NCBI RefSeq assembly: GCF_900100345.1
Contig: NZ_FMTT01000025.1
Coordinates: 1 to 64,000 of the forward strand
Origin: Paenibacillus tianmuensis
Lineage (GTDB): Bacteria; Bacillota; Bacilli; Paenibacillales; NBRC-103111
Direction of reading: 5' to 3'
Length of the DNA stretch: 64,000 bases
This document shows positions 24,663 to 33,805 of the stretch, piece by piece. Position 1 is the stretch's first letter. The number at the start of each line of letters is the position of its first letter. The notes below the pieces were generated by a model. It saw nothing but the letters and a program-made list of their open reading frames with translations. It searched no databases and was not told where the DNA came from. A program made the translations under genes and the position numbers.

Positions 24663-27227
24663 CTATAGATTCTCCTGTTTCAAAGCATCAATAATGTTTG
24701 CCTTTTTTACTTTTATACTCGCGTAATACATGGACAAGCTCACGATAACAAATACGGCCACAATCACATACAGAATACTGGTCCAAGGCACGATGAAACC
24801 GTACGAAAAACTGTACATGAAGGCCCGGTAGATCAACACCATAATCACTGCGCTGACCGGAAGCCCATAAGTCAGGGCCTTGATTCCATAAAATATACTT
24901 TCATAGTTCATCATTTTATTAAAGCTTTTCGGCGTCATCCCCACCGATCTCAGCATCGCAAATTCCCGTTTGCGAAGGGCAATGCTTGTCGAAATCGTGT
25001 TGAAAATATTCGCCATCGAAACCGCTGTAATTAATGCCACAAAACCATAAACAAATACGGACAATAACAGAATCCTTTGTTCGGAGCGCTGTCTTTCTTG
25101 AAATATGTTCCTGACAGACAGCTCATTCTTCATTTCTTCGATGTCTTGCTGTGTTTTCAAAGGATCTTTACTACTCAGGTAAAGTCCGGAATACGCTTTA
25201 TCCTTGCTTTTTTTCATTAACTGGTCAATGACCGGTTCGGACACAACAAGATGAACTTGATTGCTGCTTTGAATAATTCCCATCGGGAATTGATCCGTTA
25301 CCGCGGCAAGCTCCACTTTGCTGACCGATTCCTCATTAGAATTCGTGGAGAATAGATCAAGCATTTCCCCTGCTCTGCCCTGGATACCTCTCATTTCGAT
25401 AATTTTGTCCTTTTTATCTTTATACGTCATGACATCAATCAATATGGCGGTTGGGTGATCGGGATTCGTTAGCTTGGCGTACTCGATGCCGATCTTTTTG
25501 GCATAGGCTTTCAGCTTGTCTTCACTTAAAGCATTTACTTGTATATTGTATTTATATCGACCCTGTTCAGGAGCCCAGGGGGGTTTCGCACCTTCGGGAA
25601 TGGACTTCTCTGCAACCCAAGTGAAGACGTCAAACCACTGTTTAATCAGGCTGTAATCCGTAACGCCCTCCAACGACACAATCGATTTCATCAAACGCCG
25701 ATCTATCGTTGCCACTTCACCGTGCTTGTATACCCCGATATCATAGTTATAGCCTTTTTGTGAGAGATCAAGCGATCTCTGCAGGTTGGAAGTGAAGAAG
25801 GACACGGATAGAAACAGCACGATACTAATGACAAGTGAAAAGACCGTAGCGTAATACCTGCGTTTGTTTCTTTTTAAATTTTTCAATCCGAGCTCCGCTT
25901 CAATGCCGAATAACAGTTGGACCAGCTTCGAGGTTTTCACCGTTTTCCCCGTCAGCTTAATATCCATGGTTTGCCGAATCGCATCGATAGCAGAAATTTT
26001 AGATGCTTTTTGGGCCGGAAGATACGTTGAAATGAATATCGTGACGATCGAGATCAGACAGGTCATTGCGAGCGATGAAGGCGTGACGACCAACGTTAGC
26101 TTTTCCGTAACGCCGATCGCAGCTTCGAGCATCGAGTTAATGAAGCGAAAGGTAATGCCGATTCCAATCAATCCGCAGATGACACCTAAGGGAATGCTAA
26201 TGACGCCAATCACCGCTCCCTCAAAATATACCGAATTTCTCTTCTGACTTCTCGTTGCTCCAACACTCGACAGCATCCCTAGATAACGCGACCGTTCCGA
26301 GACGGAAATCGCAAAAGCATTGTAGATTAAGGAAATGGAGCCAATACCAATAACAAGTACCACAATGACGAATAGCGCACTATAGGTTTCGCCTAACCCA
26401 CCACCCATTACGCCATAATAACGCAATAGAGACTCATTCGTTTCAAACGAGCTGATGTTGTTTTTAGTGAACAAGTTATTGGCATGAGCAAATACAGTGC
26501 CATCGACTTTCTTGAGGACCACGCTCGCATCAACGGTTTTGTTGGTGTCCAGCATGTTCTCGTCGACATAGGTAAGGGCCGTATACCCCGGCGCCCACGT
26601 CTGCTCCCACGAAGGACGTTTAATAAAGCCTACAACGGTATACGTTTCGGTTGTTGTATGAATTAAGGTTTCCGCGCTAGTCCCGTTGATGAATCTTAAT
26701 GATTTATTTTGATTAAGATCCGTATCGCCAGGAACGGCAGGATTCGAACGCTGCCCGACATCAAGGGCTAAACGATCGCCGATCCGGTAGGTGACTTTGG
26801 CGTTCGTGGCGATAGCTTCCGAAAGGACGATCTCATTCGCTTGTTGAGGCAGACGCCCTTCACTCAATGCAATAGGGAAGTTTTTAAAGCCTTGGGCATT
26901 AAATGCTTTAATGAACAAATACGGCTTATTGATATTTTGGCTTCCTGGCAACAGGGCATAGCCGCGTTCCTTGGAAGTGATGAATTGTTGGGTTGCCTCA
27001 TCCTGTTTGATCGTTTCGAGCTGATCTTTATTGACGTTTTTGTACAGGACATGCCATTCTCCATAGTCTTGAATCATTTGCTTTTGCATTAACACCAAGT
27101 AAGAGGAACCAAGCGTTATAACCGCCGTCACCATGGCCACAGAAAGCATAACCCCGATCAAGGTCACAAGCGTTTGCTTCTTATTTTGCATTAAATGCCG
27201 GAGCGTTAGCTTATGGATAATGTTCAT
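24663..27227 (-). CDS. FtsX-like ABC transporter permease, two-FtsX-domain type
   Basis: The 854-residue protein starts MNIIHKLTLRHLMQNKKQTLVTLIGVMLSVAMVTAVITLG, a first membrane helix. A large extracytoplasmic domain follows, then three helices with YLGMLSSVGATRSQKRNSVYFEGA (about 310-335). The same architecture recurs in the second half, ending with ALRKREFAMLRSVGMTPKSFNKMM and two more helices. Such MacB-fold permeases move peptides or lipids, or transmit signals in bacitracin-type resistance. It overlaps the ATPase gene by four bases (ATGA). With the neighbouring two-component system it forms a typical peptide-stress module. The substrate is unknown. Confidence 0.88.
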   Translation of the reverse strand: MNIIHKLTLRHLMQNKKQTLVTLIGVMLSVAMVTAVITLGSSYLVLMQKQMIQDYGEWHVLYKNVNKDQLETIKQDEATQQFITSKERGYALLPGSQNINKPYLFIKAFNAQGFKNFPIALSEGRLPQQANEIVLSEAIATNAKVTYRIGDRLALDVGQRSNPAVPGDTDLNQNKSLRFINGTSAETLIHTTTETYTVVGFIKRPSWEQTWAPGYTALTYVDENMLDTNKTVDASVVLKKVDGTVFAHANNLFTKNNISSFETNESLLRYYGVMGGGLGETYSALFVIVVLVIGIGSISLIYNAFAISVSERSRYLGMLSSVGATRSQKRNSVYFEGAVIGVISIPLGVICGLIGIGITFRFINSMLEAAIGVTEKLTLVVTPSSLAMTCLISIVTIFISTYLPAQKASKISAIDAIRQTMDIKLTGKTVKTSKLVQLLFGIEAELGLKNLKRNKRRYYATVFSLVISIVLFLSVSFFTSNLQRSLDLSQKGYNYDIGVYKHGEVATIDRRLMKSIVSLEGVTDYSLIKQWFDVFTWVAEKSIPEGAKPPWAPEQGRYKYNIQVNALSEDKLKAYAKKIGIEYAKLTNPDHPTAILIDVMTYKDKKDKIIEMRGIQGRAGEMLDLFSTNSNEESVSKVELAAVTDQFPMGIIQSSNQVHLVVSEPVIDQLMKKSKDKAYSGLYLSSKDPLKTQQDIEEMKNELSVRNIFQERQRSEQRILLLSVFVYGFVALITAVSMANIFNTISTSIALRKREFAMLRSVGMTPKSFNKMMNYESIFYGIKALTYGLPVSAVIMVLIYRAFMYSFSYGFIVPWTSILYVIVAVFVIVSLSMYYASIKVKKANIIDALKQENL

Positions 27228-27907
27228 GGCCGGATGACCTCGTCTTTGGCAATCTTTCCATCTTCAATGGCGATAACTCTGTCGGCTTGCAAAGCAATTC
27301 GTTCATCATGGGTGATCATAATCAGCGTCTGATGCAAGCTTTTGTTGAACATTTTCAATAAGTCAATGATTTCGCTGCCGTTTTTACTGTCTAAATTACC
27401 GGTTGGTTCGTCTGCCAGGATGATAGCGGGCTGATTCATCAACGCTCTTCCGATCGAAACCCGCTGCTGTTGGCCGCCGGAAAGCTGATTGGGCAGATGA
27501 TTCAAGCGGTTTTGTAAATTCAACGTCTTCACAATATCCTCAAACTGTTTCCGATCCACCTTATGCTGATCGAGCAAGAGCGGCAGCTGGATATTTTCTT
27601 CAACCGTTAAAATCGGAATAAGATTGTAGAACTGATAAATCAAACCGATCTGTCTCCGTCTAAAAATCGCCAGCTGCGTTTCATCCAGACTGTACACGTC
27701 CGTACGGTCCACAAACACTTTTCCGCTTGTCGGTCTATCTACGCCGCCTAGCATATGTAAAAGCGTTGATTTCCCCGAACCGGACGGACCGACGATGGCG
27801 ACGAACGCCCCGGTGTCCACCGAGAAGGATACGTCATCAAGCGCTTTTATCGCCGTGTCACCTTTTCCATACACTTTAGACAGATGTTCGATCCTTAGAA
27901 CTTCCAT
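27224..27907 (-). CDS. ABC transporter ATPase, MacB/LolD type
   Basis: The 227-residue protein has Walker A GPSGSGKST (residues about 40-48), a Q-loop within IYQFYNLIPILTVEENIQLPLLL, signature LSGGQQQR, Walker B AIILADEP and the H-loop ITHDE. It belongs to the FtsX-partner class (MacB, LolD, BceA). It is the first gene of the exporter operon, and its promoter bears three TGAC direct repeats at exact 11-bp spacing. Translation is coupled to the permease through a four-base overlap. Confidence 0.93.
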   Translation of the reverse strand: MEVLRIEHLSKVYGKGDTAIKALDDVSFSVDTGAFVAIVGPSGSGKSTLLHMLGGVDRPTSGKVFVDRTDVYSLDETQLAIFRRRQIGLIYQFYNLIPILTVEENIQLPLLLDQHKVDRKQFEDIVKTLNLQNRLNHLPNQLSGGQQQRVSIGRALMNQPAIILADEPTGNLDSKNGSEIIDLLKMFNKSLHQTLIMITHDERIALQADRVIAIEDGKIAKDEVIRP

Positions 27908-27939
27908 GCTGAACCCTCCAACCGTTTGTCGATGGATTT

Positions 27940-27993
27940 AGTATATCTGCCCCAAGTGACTTTACAATGACTTGAATGTGACAGTCTAGTCAC
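27940..27993 (-). promoter_or_regulatory. Exporter promoter with three 11-bp-spaced TGAC repeats
   Basis: On the plus strand TGAC occurs at 27957, 27968 and 27979, exactly one helical turn apart; on the coding strand these are GTCA-N7-GTCA-N7-GTCA. Downstream lie TTGTAA and, 17 bp later, TATACT (27945-27940). A further dyad GTGAC-AGTCTA-GTCAC spans 27978-27993. This is the layout of an OmpR-family operator, here presumably for the response regulator encoded at 29007-29690. Confidence 0.75.
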
Positions 27994-28003
27994 TTAGCCC
28001 TTG

Positions 28004-29005
28004 TTAGACGACTTGCTTGTAGAAGCGAATCCGAAATTGGGTTCCCTTATGGAGTTCACTCTGAACCTCTATATCTCCATTCTGCTTCGTTATAATGCTG
28101 TGAGCCAGCGAGAGACCAATGCCGCTGCTGCCCTCGCCAGCACCCTTTCCTTTATAAAAACGTTTAAAAATATGAGGGATCTCTTCCTTGGGGATGCCTT
28201 TGCCATTATCTTCAATCCTAATCTCTGTAAATAGCGGGTTCTCTGAAAAGGAAATCGCGATGGTTCCGCCTGATTGCGTATGTTCCACGCCGTTTTTTAA
28301 AATATTGATTACGGCTTCGGTTGTCCAATTCAGATCGCCCAGAAAGGAGACGCTATCATCGCCCGTTACCGAAACCGTTTGTTCTTTGATGTCTATCGGA
28401 ATGAGGACGGGCTGTAACGCTTTTTCAATAAGCTTGGTCACCCTGACTTGATCTTTCTTGAACTGTACGGTGCCTGCGTCGATTTTCGATAGCTTTAATA
28501 ACGAAGAAACAAGCCAATCCAACCGCTCGAGCTGGATACGAATATTGCGCGTAAATTCCGTTCTTTTCGCTTCAGGCAGTTTGGCGTCGTCTACTAAGTC
28601 CGCCATGACCATCATGGAGGTTAGAGGTGCTTTGAGCTGATGGGATATATCCGAAATCGCGTCGGTAAGATGGATTTTGTCTTTATGCAAAAAGGCGCTC
28701 TGCTCCGACAGCATGACGGTTACTTTATACATCGTATTTTTCAGAATGCTGAATTCCCCTTCCCGATTATCCCGGATGTCAAGGGAATAGTCACCGCCGC
28801 TAATACGCCGCAAATAGCCGGACAATTTCTCAATCTCGCGATATCTCAATCTCGTAAACAGGAAGCTGCAACCAATGAGCAACATGGAAGTCATTAGAAC
28901 GAGGACCACGGCAGCCAGCGAAAAAAAAGCCGCGGCTGCAAGCATAACCAGGCTTATCGTGCACATCAACAAAAGTACGAGGCGGATCTCGCGATTACGC
29001 AGCAT
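28004..29005 (-). CDS. Sensor histidine kinase of a peptide-stress-type system
   Basis: The 333-residue kinase has two closely spaced N-terminal membrane helices (about 8-28 and 30-50) with almost no outside loop, so it is an intramembrane-sensing type. The H-box is ISDISHQLKAPLTSM with His122, followed by N-box INILKNGVEHT and G-box GSSGIGLSLAHSII. Such kinases often sense through the partner ABC permease. The ATG at 29005 overlaps the end of the response-regulator gene. The exporter operon follows after a 96-base gap that contains its promoter. Confidence 0.88.
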   Translation of the reverse strand: MLRNREIRLVLLLMCTISLVMLAAAAFFSLAAVVLVLMTSMLLIGCSFLFTRLRYREIEKLSGYLRRISGGDYSLDIRDNREGEFSILKNTMYKVTVMLSEQSAFLHKDKIHLTDAISDISHQLKAPLTSMMVMADLVDDAKLPEAKRTEFTRNIRIQLERLDWLVSSLLKLSKIDAGTVQFKKDQVRVTKLIEKALQPVLIPIDIKEQTVSVTGDDSVSFLGDLNWTTEAVINILKNGVEHTQSGGTIAISFSENPLFTEIRIEDNGKGIPKEEIPHIFKRFYKGKGAGEGSSGIGLSLAHSIITKQNGDIEVQSELHKGTQFRIRFYKQVV

Positions 29006-29006
29006 G

Positions 29007-29690
29007 CTATTCACCAACCTTATATCCTAAACCGCGTACGGTTTTAATGAACGTTGGATCTTTCGGATCATCCTCTAGTTTTTCCCTCAGCCTTTTAATG
29101 TAAACGGTTAGCGTATTGTCGTTGACGAAATCCCCGGCCACATCCCAAATTTGTTCTAGGAGCTGGTTTCTGGAGAGAATCTGCCCGATATGGTTCGCGA
29201 AAATCAGCAATAAGCGGTACTCCAAAGCCGTCAGTGGAATTTCATCGCCATGTTTATACACCTTGCCTTCAAGTGTATTGATCCGGATAGGATCTACTTC
29301 GATGATGGCTTTGGCCTGCGGCTGCTTCTGATATCTTCGCAGAACCGATTTTATCCGTGAGAGCAGCTCGCGAATTCGAAAAGGCTTCGTAATATAATCA
29401 TCCGCTCCCATATCAAGCCCCATCACGACATTGACTTCATCATCAACGGCTGTCAGGAAAATAACGGGAATATCACTTTGCTCCTTCACCATTTTACACA
29501 ATTCGTACCCGCTTCCATCCGGCAGCGTCAAATCGAACAGACATAAAGCGAACTGATCCAACTGCTCGGCTACAACCTTTTTCGCAGATGCGACGTCATG
29601 GCACAGAACCGTAGAAAACTGGTCTTGCTGTAGAGAATACTCAAGGCCGGACGCGATAGTTTTATCATCTTCCACAAGCAAAATGTTCAT
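29007..29690 (-). CDS. OmpR-family response regulator of the first exporter module
   Basis: The 227-residue protein has a receiver with VEDD near the N-terminus, phospho-acceptor Asp53 in CLFDLTLP and YITKPF. The winged helix is LTALEYRLLLIFANHIGQILSRNQLLEQIWD with the final KTVRGLGYKVGE. It is the first gene of the regulator-kinase pair. The three GTCA repeats at 27957-27982 before the exporter operon are the likely target. The same repeats are not seen before its own start, which suggests no autoregulation through that motif. Confidence 0.92.
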   Translation of the reverse strand: MNILLVEDDKTIASGLEYSLQQDQFSTVLCHDVASAKKVVAEQLDQFALCLFDLTLPDGSGYELCKMVKEQSDIPVIFLTAVDDEVNVVMGLDMGADDYITKPFRIRELLSRIKSVLRRYQKQPQAKAIIEVDPIRINTLEGKVYKHGDEIPLTALEYRLLLIFANHIGQILSRNQLLEQIWDVAGDFVNDNTLTVYIKRLREKLEDDPKDPTFIKTVRGLGYKVGE

Positions 29691-29871
29691 TGGATCATCA
29701 TCCTAAGTTGAATTTTTAATAAAAAGGACTATTAACTTATTATTGTATCATACAAAAGAGGATGATTAGCAAAGAAGCAGCCCCGGCTGCAATACCTGAA
29801 GCACTGAAAAATGGCTCCACAGATGAAGAAATCAATCTTTCGCAACAAACTCAAAAGGCCGACGAAAGACG

Positions 29872-29920
29872 TGACGGGCTTGATTGTTTAGAGCAATCAA
29901 GCCCGTACACGTCTTTCGCC
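29872..29920. terminator. Long near-perfect inverted repeat, probable terminator
   Basis: CGAAAGACGTG and ACGGGCTTGATTG pair with their complements around a seven-base loop, giving a stem of about 24 bp with a one-base bulge. It lies between the stop of the repeat-protein gene at 29977 and the next minus-strand gene, followed leftward by a CTTTTG stretch. Termination is the simplest reading. Confidence 0.6.
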
Positions 29921-29976
29921 ATTCTTAACTCCTATTCTTCCTTCTCAGCTTTGTTTTGCATATCTCCTGAGCATCT

Positions 29977-30696
29977 CTATTGTGCTTTGATACCAAAAAA
30001 CGCATCAAGTTGTGTTTCATCGAGATTATCTGGTTTCGTCACTTTGTTTCTTTCTGCTTTGATGTCTCGAGCCGCACTGAAATCAATCTCCCAATCGATA
30101 CCAAGAGCTTGAAGTTGTGTTTTCACTTGCTCTTTGGTCAGTGTACCTGCTTGGGATTGGTTCAAAATCGCTTTTACCTTTTCTCGAGTAGCCTCATCGA
30201 GGTTATCTGGTTTCGTCACTTTGTTTCTTTCTACTTTGATGTCTCGAGCTGCACTGAAATCAATCTCCCAATCGATACCAAGAGCTTGAAGTTGTGTTTT
30301 CACTTGCTCTTTGGTTAGTGTACCTGCTTGGGATTGATTCAAAATCGCTTTTACCTTTTCCAGGGCAGCCTCATCGAGGTTATCTGGTTTCGTCACTTTG
30401 TTTCTTTCTACTTTGATGCTCCGAGCTGCACTGAAATCAATCTCCCAATCGATACCAAGAGCTTGAAGTTGTGTTTTCACTTGCTCTTTGGTCAGTGTAC
30501 CTGCTTGGGATTGGTTCAAAATCGCTTTTACCTTTTCTCGAGTAGCCTCATCGAAGTTTGGTTTACTTACTTTTCCTTGGATTACCTGTTGTCCATTTCC
30601 AATAGTTTGTGTTGGTGTTTCAGCAGCGAATACAGACCCATAAGAGGCGAGAGCAAAAACAGCACCTACAGCAGTAATAGCCAATTTCTTTTTCAT
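29977..30696 (-). CDS. Secreted protein of three near-identical 59-residue repeats
   Basis: AAGGAG precedes the ATG at 30696. The 239-residue protein has a signal peptide (MKKKLAITAVGAVFALASYG, cleavage after VFA about residue 24). Repeats follow at about 45-102, 103-161 and 162-220, each with EKVKAILNQSQAGTLTKEQV, KTQLQALGIDWEIDFSAA and RNKVTKP. The tail is DNLDETQLDAFFGIKAQ. The repeats are mostly helical by composition, with an EF-hand-like or YckD-like helix-turn-helix feel, but I do not recognise the family. Its promoter shares an operator with the ABC exporter at 33118-35233, so it is a probable output of the same two-component system. Confidence 0.85.
   Translation of the reverse strand: MKKKLAITAVGAVFALASYGSVFAAETPTQTIGNGQQVIQGKVSKPNFDEATREKVKAILNQSQAGTLTKEQVKTQLQALGIDWEIDFSAARSIKVERNKVTKPDNLDEAALEKVKAILNQSQAGTLTKEQVKTQLQALGIDWEIDFSAARDIKVERNKVTKPDNLDEATREKVKAILNQSQAGTLTKEQVKTQLQALGIDWEIDFSAARDIKAERNKVTKPDNLDETQLDAFFGIKAQ
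30033..30560. repeat. Three tandem ~177-bp coding repeats
   Basis: Units starting near the CTCGAGCCGCACTG-type segment recur at about 30065, 30242 and 30419, a 177-bp period. They differ by only a few substitutions, including silent ones. Such near identity at the DNA level points to recent unequal exchange or gene conversion. Confidence 0.85.
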
Positions 30697-30739
30697 AGTT
30701 ATCAATCTCCTTCGTAAATGTATTTTTCTTGACGCCTTC

Positions 30740-30774
30740 ATTGTACTATCACTATCTGGAGTTAGAATGGAGAT
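30740..30774 (-). promoter_or_regulatory. Repeat-protein promoter with paired CTCCA operator
   Basis: Leftward the site reads ATCTCCAT-N4-ACTCCAGAT, giving CTCCA twice at 11-bp spacing, then TACAAT at 30745-30740. An almost identical arrangement at the same distance lies at 35294-35260 before the FtsX permease gene. The response regulator gene at 30884 is immediately alongside. Confidence 0.75.
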
Positions 30775-30883
30775 CATGTAGAGTTTTGATGGGGATAACC
30801 TGTTTCGCTCCGCGCTGAACGCTCCGAATGCTTCTCCACATAAACTACAGATAACGCGGTTATACTACAAAAGAGGTGATATA

Positions 30884-31549
30884 TTGAAGAACTATCATAT
30901 TCTTGTGGTGGAAGATGATCTGGACATTCAGGAATTAATCAAACAATTTTTAATGACACAACAGTATAGTATTGAGGTTGCATCAGATGGAATAGAGGGA
31001 ATGAAACTATTTAATAAGCAATCTTTTGATTTAATTCTTTTGGATGTCATGCTTCCAAACCTTAACGGATTTGAAGTTGCTAAAATGATTCGAAATCAGT
31101 CAAATGTACCCATCATTTTGCTAACTGCATTAGAAGAAGAACGGGATCAATTAAAGGGCTTTGATCTTGGAATCGATGATTATATAACGAAACCATTTTC
31201 TTTTCATGTATTAATTAGACGGGTCGAGGCTGTACTGAGAAGAAGCAATGATCAAAGTACGGATAATCGTTTAGTATTCAAACAAATACAAGTCGATTCC
31301 GATGCATATAAAGTTTATGTAAATGAGGTTGAAGTCCCATTAACGACAAAGGAATTCGAAATTGTACAACTACTGCTTCAAAACGAGAAAAAAGTACTCA
31401 CAAGGGAAAGCATTGTCGAAAAAGTTTGGGGATACGATTATTACGGAGAAACACGCATTATTGATACACATATGAAAAACATACGAAAAAAATTGGGTAT
31501 ACCCTACATTAAAACAGTGAAGGGAATTGGTTATAAAATAGATGAATAA
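30884..31549 (+). CDS. OmpR-family response regulator of the second exporter module
   Basis: A TTG at 30884, after AGAGGTGAT, opens 221 residues. The receiver has VVEDDLD, phospho-acceptor Asp54 in LILLDVMLP and YITKPF. The winged helix contains LTTKEFEIVQLLLQNEKKVLTRESIVEKVWGYDYYG and IKTVKGIGYKIDE. The gene is clearly AT-rich compared with those before 29 kb, suggesting acquisition from a lower-GC Bacillus-like source. It overlaps the kinase gene by eight bases. Its likely targets are the paired CTCCA sites at 30754-30774 and 35274-35294. Confidence 0.92.
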   Translation: MKNYHILVVEDDLDIQELIKQFLMTQQYSIEVASDGIEGMKLFNKQSFDLILLDVMLPNLNGFEVAKMIRNQSNVPIILLTALEEERDQLKGFDLGIDDYITKPFSFHVLIRRVEAVLRRSNDQSTDNRLVFKQIQVDSDAYKVYVNEVEVPLTTKEFEIVQLLLQNEKKVLTRESIVEKVWGYDYYGETRIIDTHMKNIRKKLGIPYIKTVKGIGYKIDE

Positions 31550-32993
31550 GCTATTAAAAACGATGAATATGAAGCGGATTACTTATAAACTATTTCTTAT
31601 TACATCCCTCATTTTAATAGCCTTCGCAGTCCTGATTTATTTAAGCTTATACTTCTTTCTCCCTACATTTTATGAGAAGCATAAAACCAATCAGCTTCAA
31701 ACCGGAATAGAAGAAATAATTGATAAATCCAAGAATCTCACTTTTCAAAATGCCATACCGCTGCTTGAAGAATACGCACAAAAAAATAACGCAGTGCTCT
31801 ACCTTCAAAATAAAGAAGGAACCATTGTTTATTCTCCTTTTTTGTCTTTTATGCGAAGTGATTCCAAGTTATCACCTGATGACGTAAAATTCGGAGTAAC
31901 AAGGCCGCCGGGGAATTCAAATTCATATAATGCTGCCGTACCCATTCAATTCCAAGACGGTAACTTAACGCTCGTCGTGTCCGCAACATTTCAACCTATT
32001 AGTGAAGCTTCACAGGTCTTGGCACTTTTTCTCCCCTATATCAGCATCATTGTCGTTGTTATTGGTATAGGAAGTGCTTACTTATATTCGAGGTTTATTA
32101 CAAAACCACTCCTTTACATCATTCAAGGAGCACAAAAGATGGCGGACTTGGATTTTTCCGAAAAAATCGAGGTTCGTTCCCATGATGAATTGGGGCAGTT
32201 ATCCAACAGCTTGAATGAGATGTCCATTAATTTACAACAAACGATGCTTGATTTACAAAAAGCGAATTATCAATTAAAAAGCGATATTGAAAAAGAAAGA
32301 GAAATCGAAACCAAACGCAGGGAATTTTTTGCGATTGTCGCACATGAATTAAAAACACCTCTTACGCTTATGAAAGGATACGTAGAAGGGATGATATACA
32401 ATATTGGTCCGTATCAAAATCGTGACCAATACTTAAAGAAAAACCACCACATCATTGAAAGTATGGAACAACTGGTTCGTGAGATTTTAAACATGTCAAA
32501 ACTAGAACAGCATACCTTTAAATTACAATTGGAAGAAGTAAATCTCTCGGAATTTATGGATGCTATCACAAAAAATCTCGGATTTTTTGCTTCTCAAAAA
32601 GACATTCAAATCATTAAACAGATTGATTCTCACCTTACTGTGTATACTGATCGTATTCTTTTAAAAAAAGCCTGTAAAAATATTATCCATAATGCGATTA
32701 TGTATTCACCGCATGGCGAGAAAGTATATATAGAGCTAACTCAGGATTCAAAACAACACCACATCCAGATGAAAGTCATCAATACAGGTGTGAAAATTAA
32801 AGAAGAGGATATACAACATATTTTTGAACCATTTTATCGAATCGAAAAATCAAGAAATCGAAATACGGGAGGGAGTGGCTTAGGTTTATATATTGTAAAG
32901 CAAATTTTCGAAGCCCTTTCTATTACGCATTCTATGAATAGTACAGAACAAGGAGTACAATTTTTAGTTACCATTCCATTATCCATAAAGTAA
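31542..32993 (+). CDS. Sensor histidine kinase with large extracellular domain
   Basis: The 483-residue protein has a first membrane helix at about 17-40, a roughly 120-residue extracytoplasmic sensor, and a second helix at about 158-182. A HAMP domain (RFITKPLLYIIQGAQKMADLDFSEKIEVRSHDELGQLSNSLNEM), a short coiled coil, the H-box FAIVAHELKTPLTLM with His268, and ATPase boxes ending GGSGLGLYIVKQIFEAL follow. Unlike the kinase at 28 kb it can sense directly outside the cell. It is translationally coupled to its regulator and convergent with the ABC genes, with a shared terminator between. Confidence 0.92.
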   Translation: MNKLLKTMNMKRITYKLFLITSLILIAFAVLIYLSLYFFLPTFYEKHKTNQLQTGIEEIIDKSKNLTFQNAIPLLEEYAQKNNAVLYLQNKEGTIVYSPFLSFMRSDSKLSPDDVKFGVTRPPGNSNSYNAAVPIQFQDGNLTLVVSATFQPISEASQVLALFLPYISIIVVVIGIGSAYLYSRFITKPLLYIIQGAQKMADLDFSEKIEVRSHDELGQLSNSLNEMSINLQQTMLDLQKANYQLKSDIEKEREIETKRREFFAIVAHELKTPLTLMKGYVEGMIYNIGPYQNRDQYLKKNHHIIESMEQLVREILNMSKLEQHTFKLQLEEVNLSEFMDAITKNLGFFASQKDIQIIKQIDSHLTVYTDRILLKKACKNIIHNAIMYSPHGEKVYIELTQDSKQHHIQMKVINTGVKIKEEDIQHIFEPFYRIEKSRNRNTGGSGLGLYIVKQIFEALSITHSMNSTEQGVQFLVTIPLSIK

Positions 32994-33002
32994 GCAATAA
33001 AA

Positions 33003-33046
33003 GAGTCTCGATCTCATTTCAAATAGGAGGAATGAGACCGAGACTT
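33003..33046. terminator. Bidirectional terminator between kinase and ABC genes
   Basis: AGTCTCG-A-TCTCATT pairs with AATGAGA-C-CGAGACT, a 14-bp stem with one mismatch and A/T-rich flanks, between two convergent operons. Confidence 0.8.
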
Positions 33047-33117
33047 CATTATTCTAATCATTTAGTTGTATGAATCTAACTAAGGCTTTGTCGGGCCGCC
33101 ACATTTTTCGCATTCCT

Positions 33118-33795
33118 TTACAACCTTTTGATTACTAAATTTCTTTTTTCGAGATACACCGCTGTATCTGATTGTTTAGCCACCTCTTGTGAATGTGTGA
33201 CTACAATGATACATTTGTTGTCTTTATGAGCAAGTTCTTTAAATAACTCGATAATATCCAAGGAAGTTGCTTGATCTAGATTCCCGGTAGGTTCATCGGC
33301 AATTAATAAATCCACATTACAAGATAATGCACGAGCAATGGCTACACGCTGTTGCTGACCGCCGCTAAGCTGTAATACCTTTCTTTTGGCTTCTACTTCT
33401 GTTAAACCTACCTTTTCTAATAGCTCAAGCGCTCTTCCTTTTTTGTCTTTCACATCGACTCCTGTAATCTCCATTGCCGTAACTACATTTTGAAGAGCGG
33501 TCATATACGTAATGAGATTATAGGATTGAAAGATAATCGAGACATGCTGGTTTCGATAGGAATCCAGCCCTATCTTCTGTATATCTGTTCCTTTGTATAA
33601 TATAGACCCGCTTCTAGGGATATCTAATCCACTTGCTAAACTAAGGGTCGTTGTTTTTCCGGACCCCGATGGTCCTAAAATGGTATAAAAATGTCCGGCT
33701 TCAAACGAAAAGCTTACATTATCCAGTATAGTTATTTTTCTACCATTACTTTTATAATGGTAATTCAGATTTTCGAACTGTAAAATAGTTTCCAT
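33118..33795 (-). CDS. ABC transporter ATPase, MacB/LolD type (second module)
   Basis: The 225-residue protein has Walker A GPSGSGKTT, Q-loop IFQSYNLITYMTALQNVVTAM, signature LSGGQQQR, Walker B LLIADEP and H-loop VVTHSQ. The ATG at 33795 sits seven bases after GGGG; an upstream in-frame start would overlap the permease gene. It is downstream of the permease in the same operon, the reverse of the usual gene order. It powers the neighbouring FtsX-type permease, presumably for peptide efflux or resistance. Confidence 0.92.
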   Translation of the reverse strand: METILQFENLNYHYKSNGRKITILDNVSFSFEAGHFYTILGPSGSGKTTTLSLASGLDIPRSGSILYKGTDIQKIGLDSYRNQHVSIIFQSYNLITYMTALQNVVTAMEITGVDVKDKKGRALELLEKVGLTEVEAKRKVLQLSGGQQQRVAIARALSCNVDLLIADEPTGNLDQATSLDIIELFKELAHKDNKCIIVVTHSQEVAKQSDTAVYLEKRNLVIKRL

Positions 33796-33805
33796 GTCCA
33801 TCCCC

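Noticed and set aside
30033..30560. CRISPR-like array
   Set aside because: The repeats are 177 bp, contiguous and coding; there are no spacers and no cas genes.
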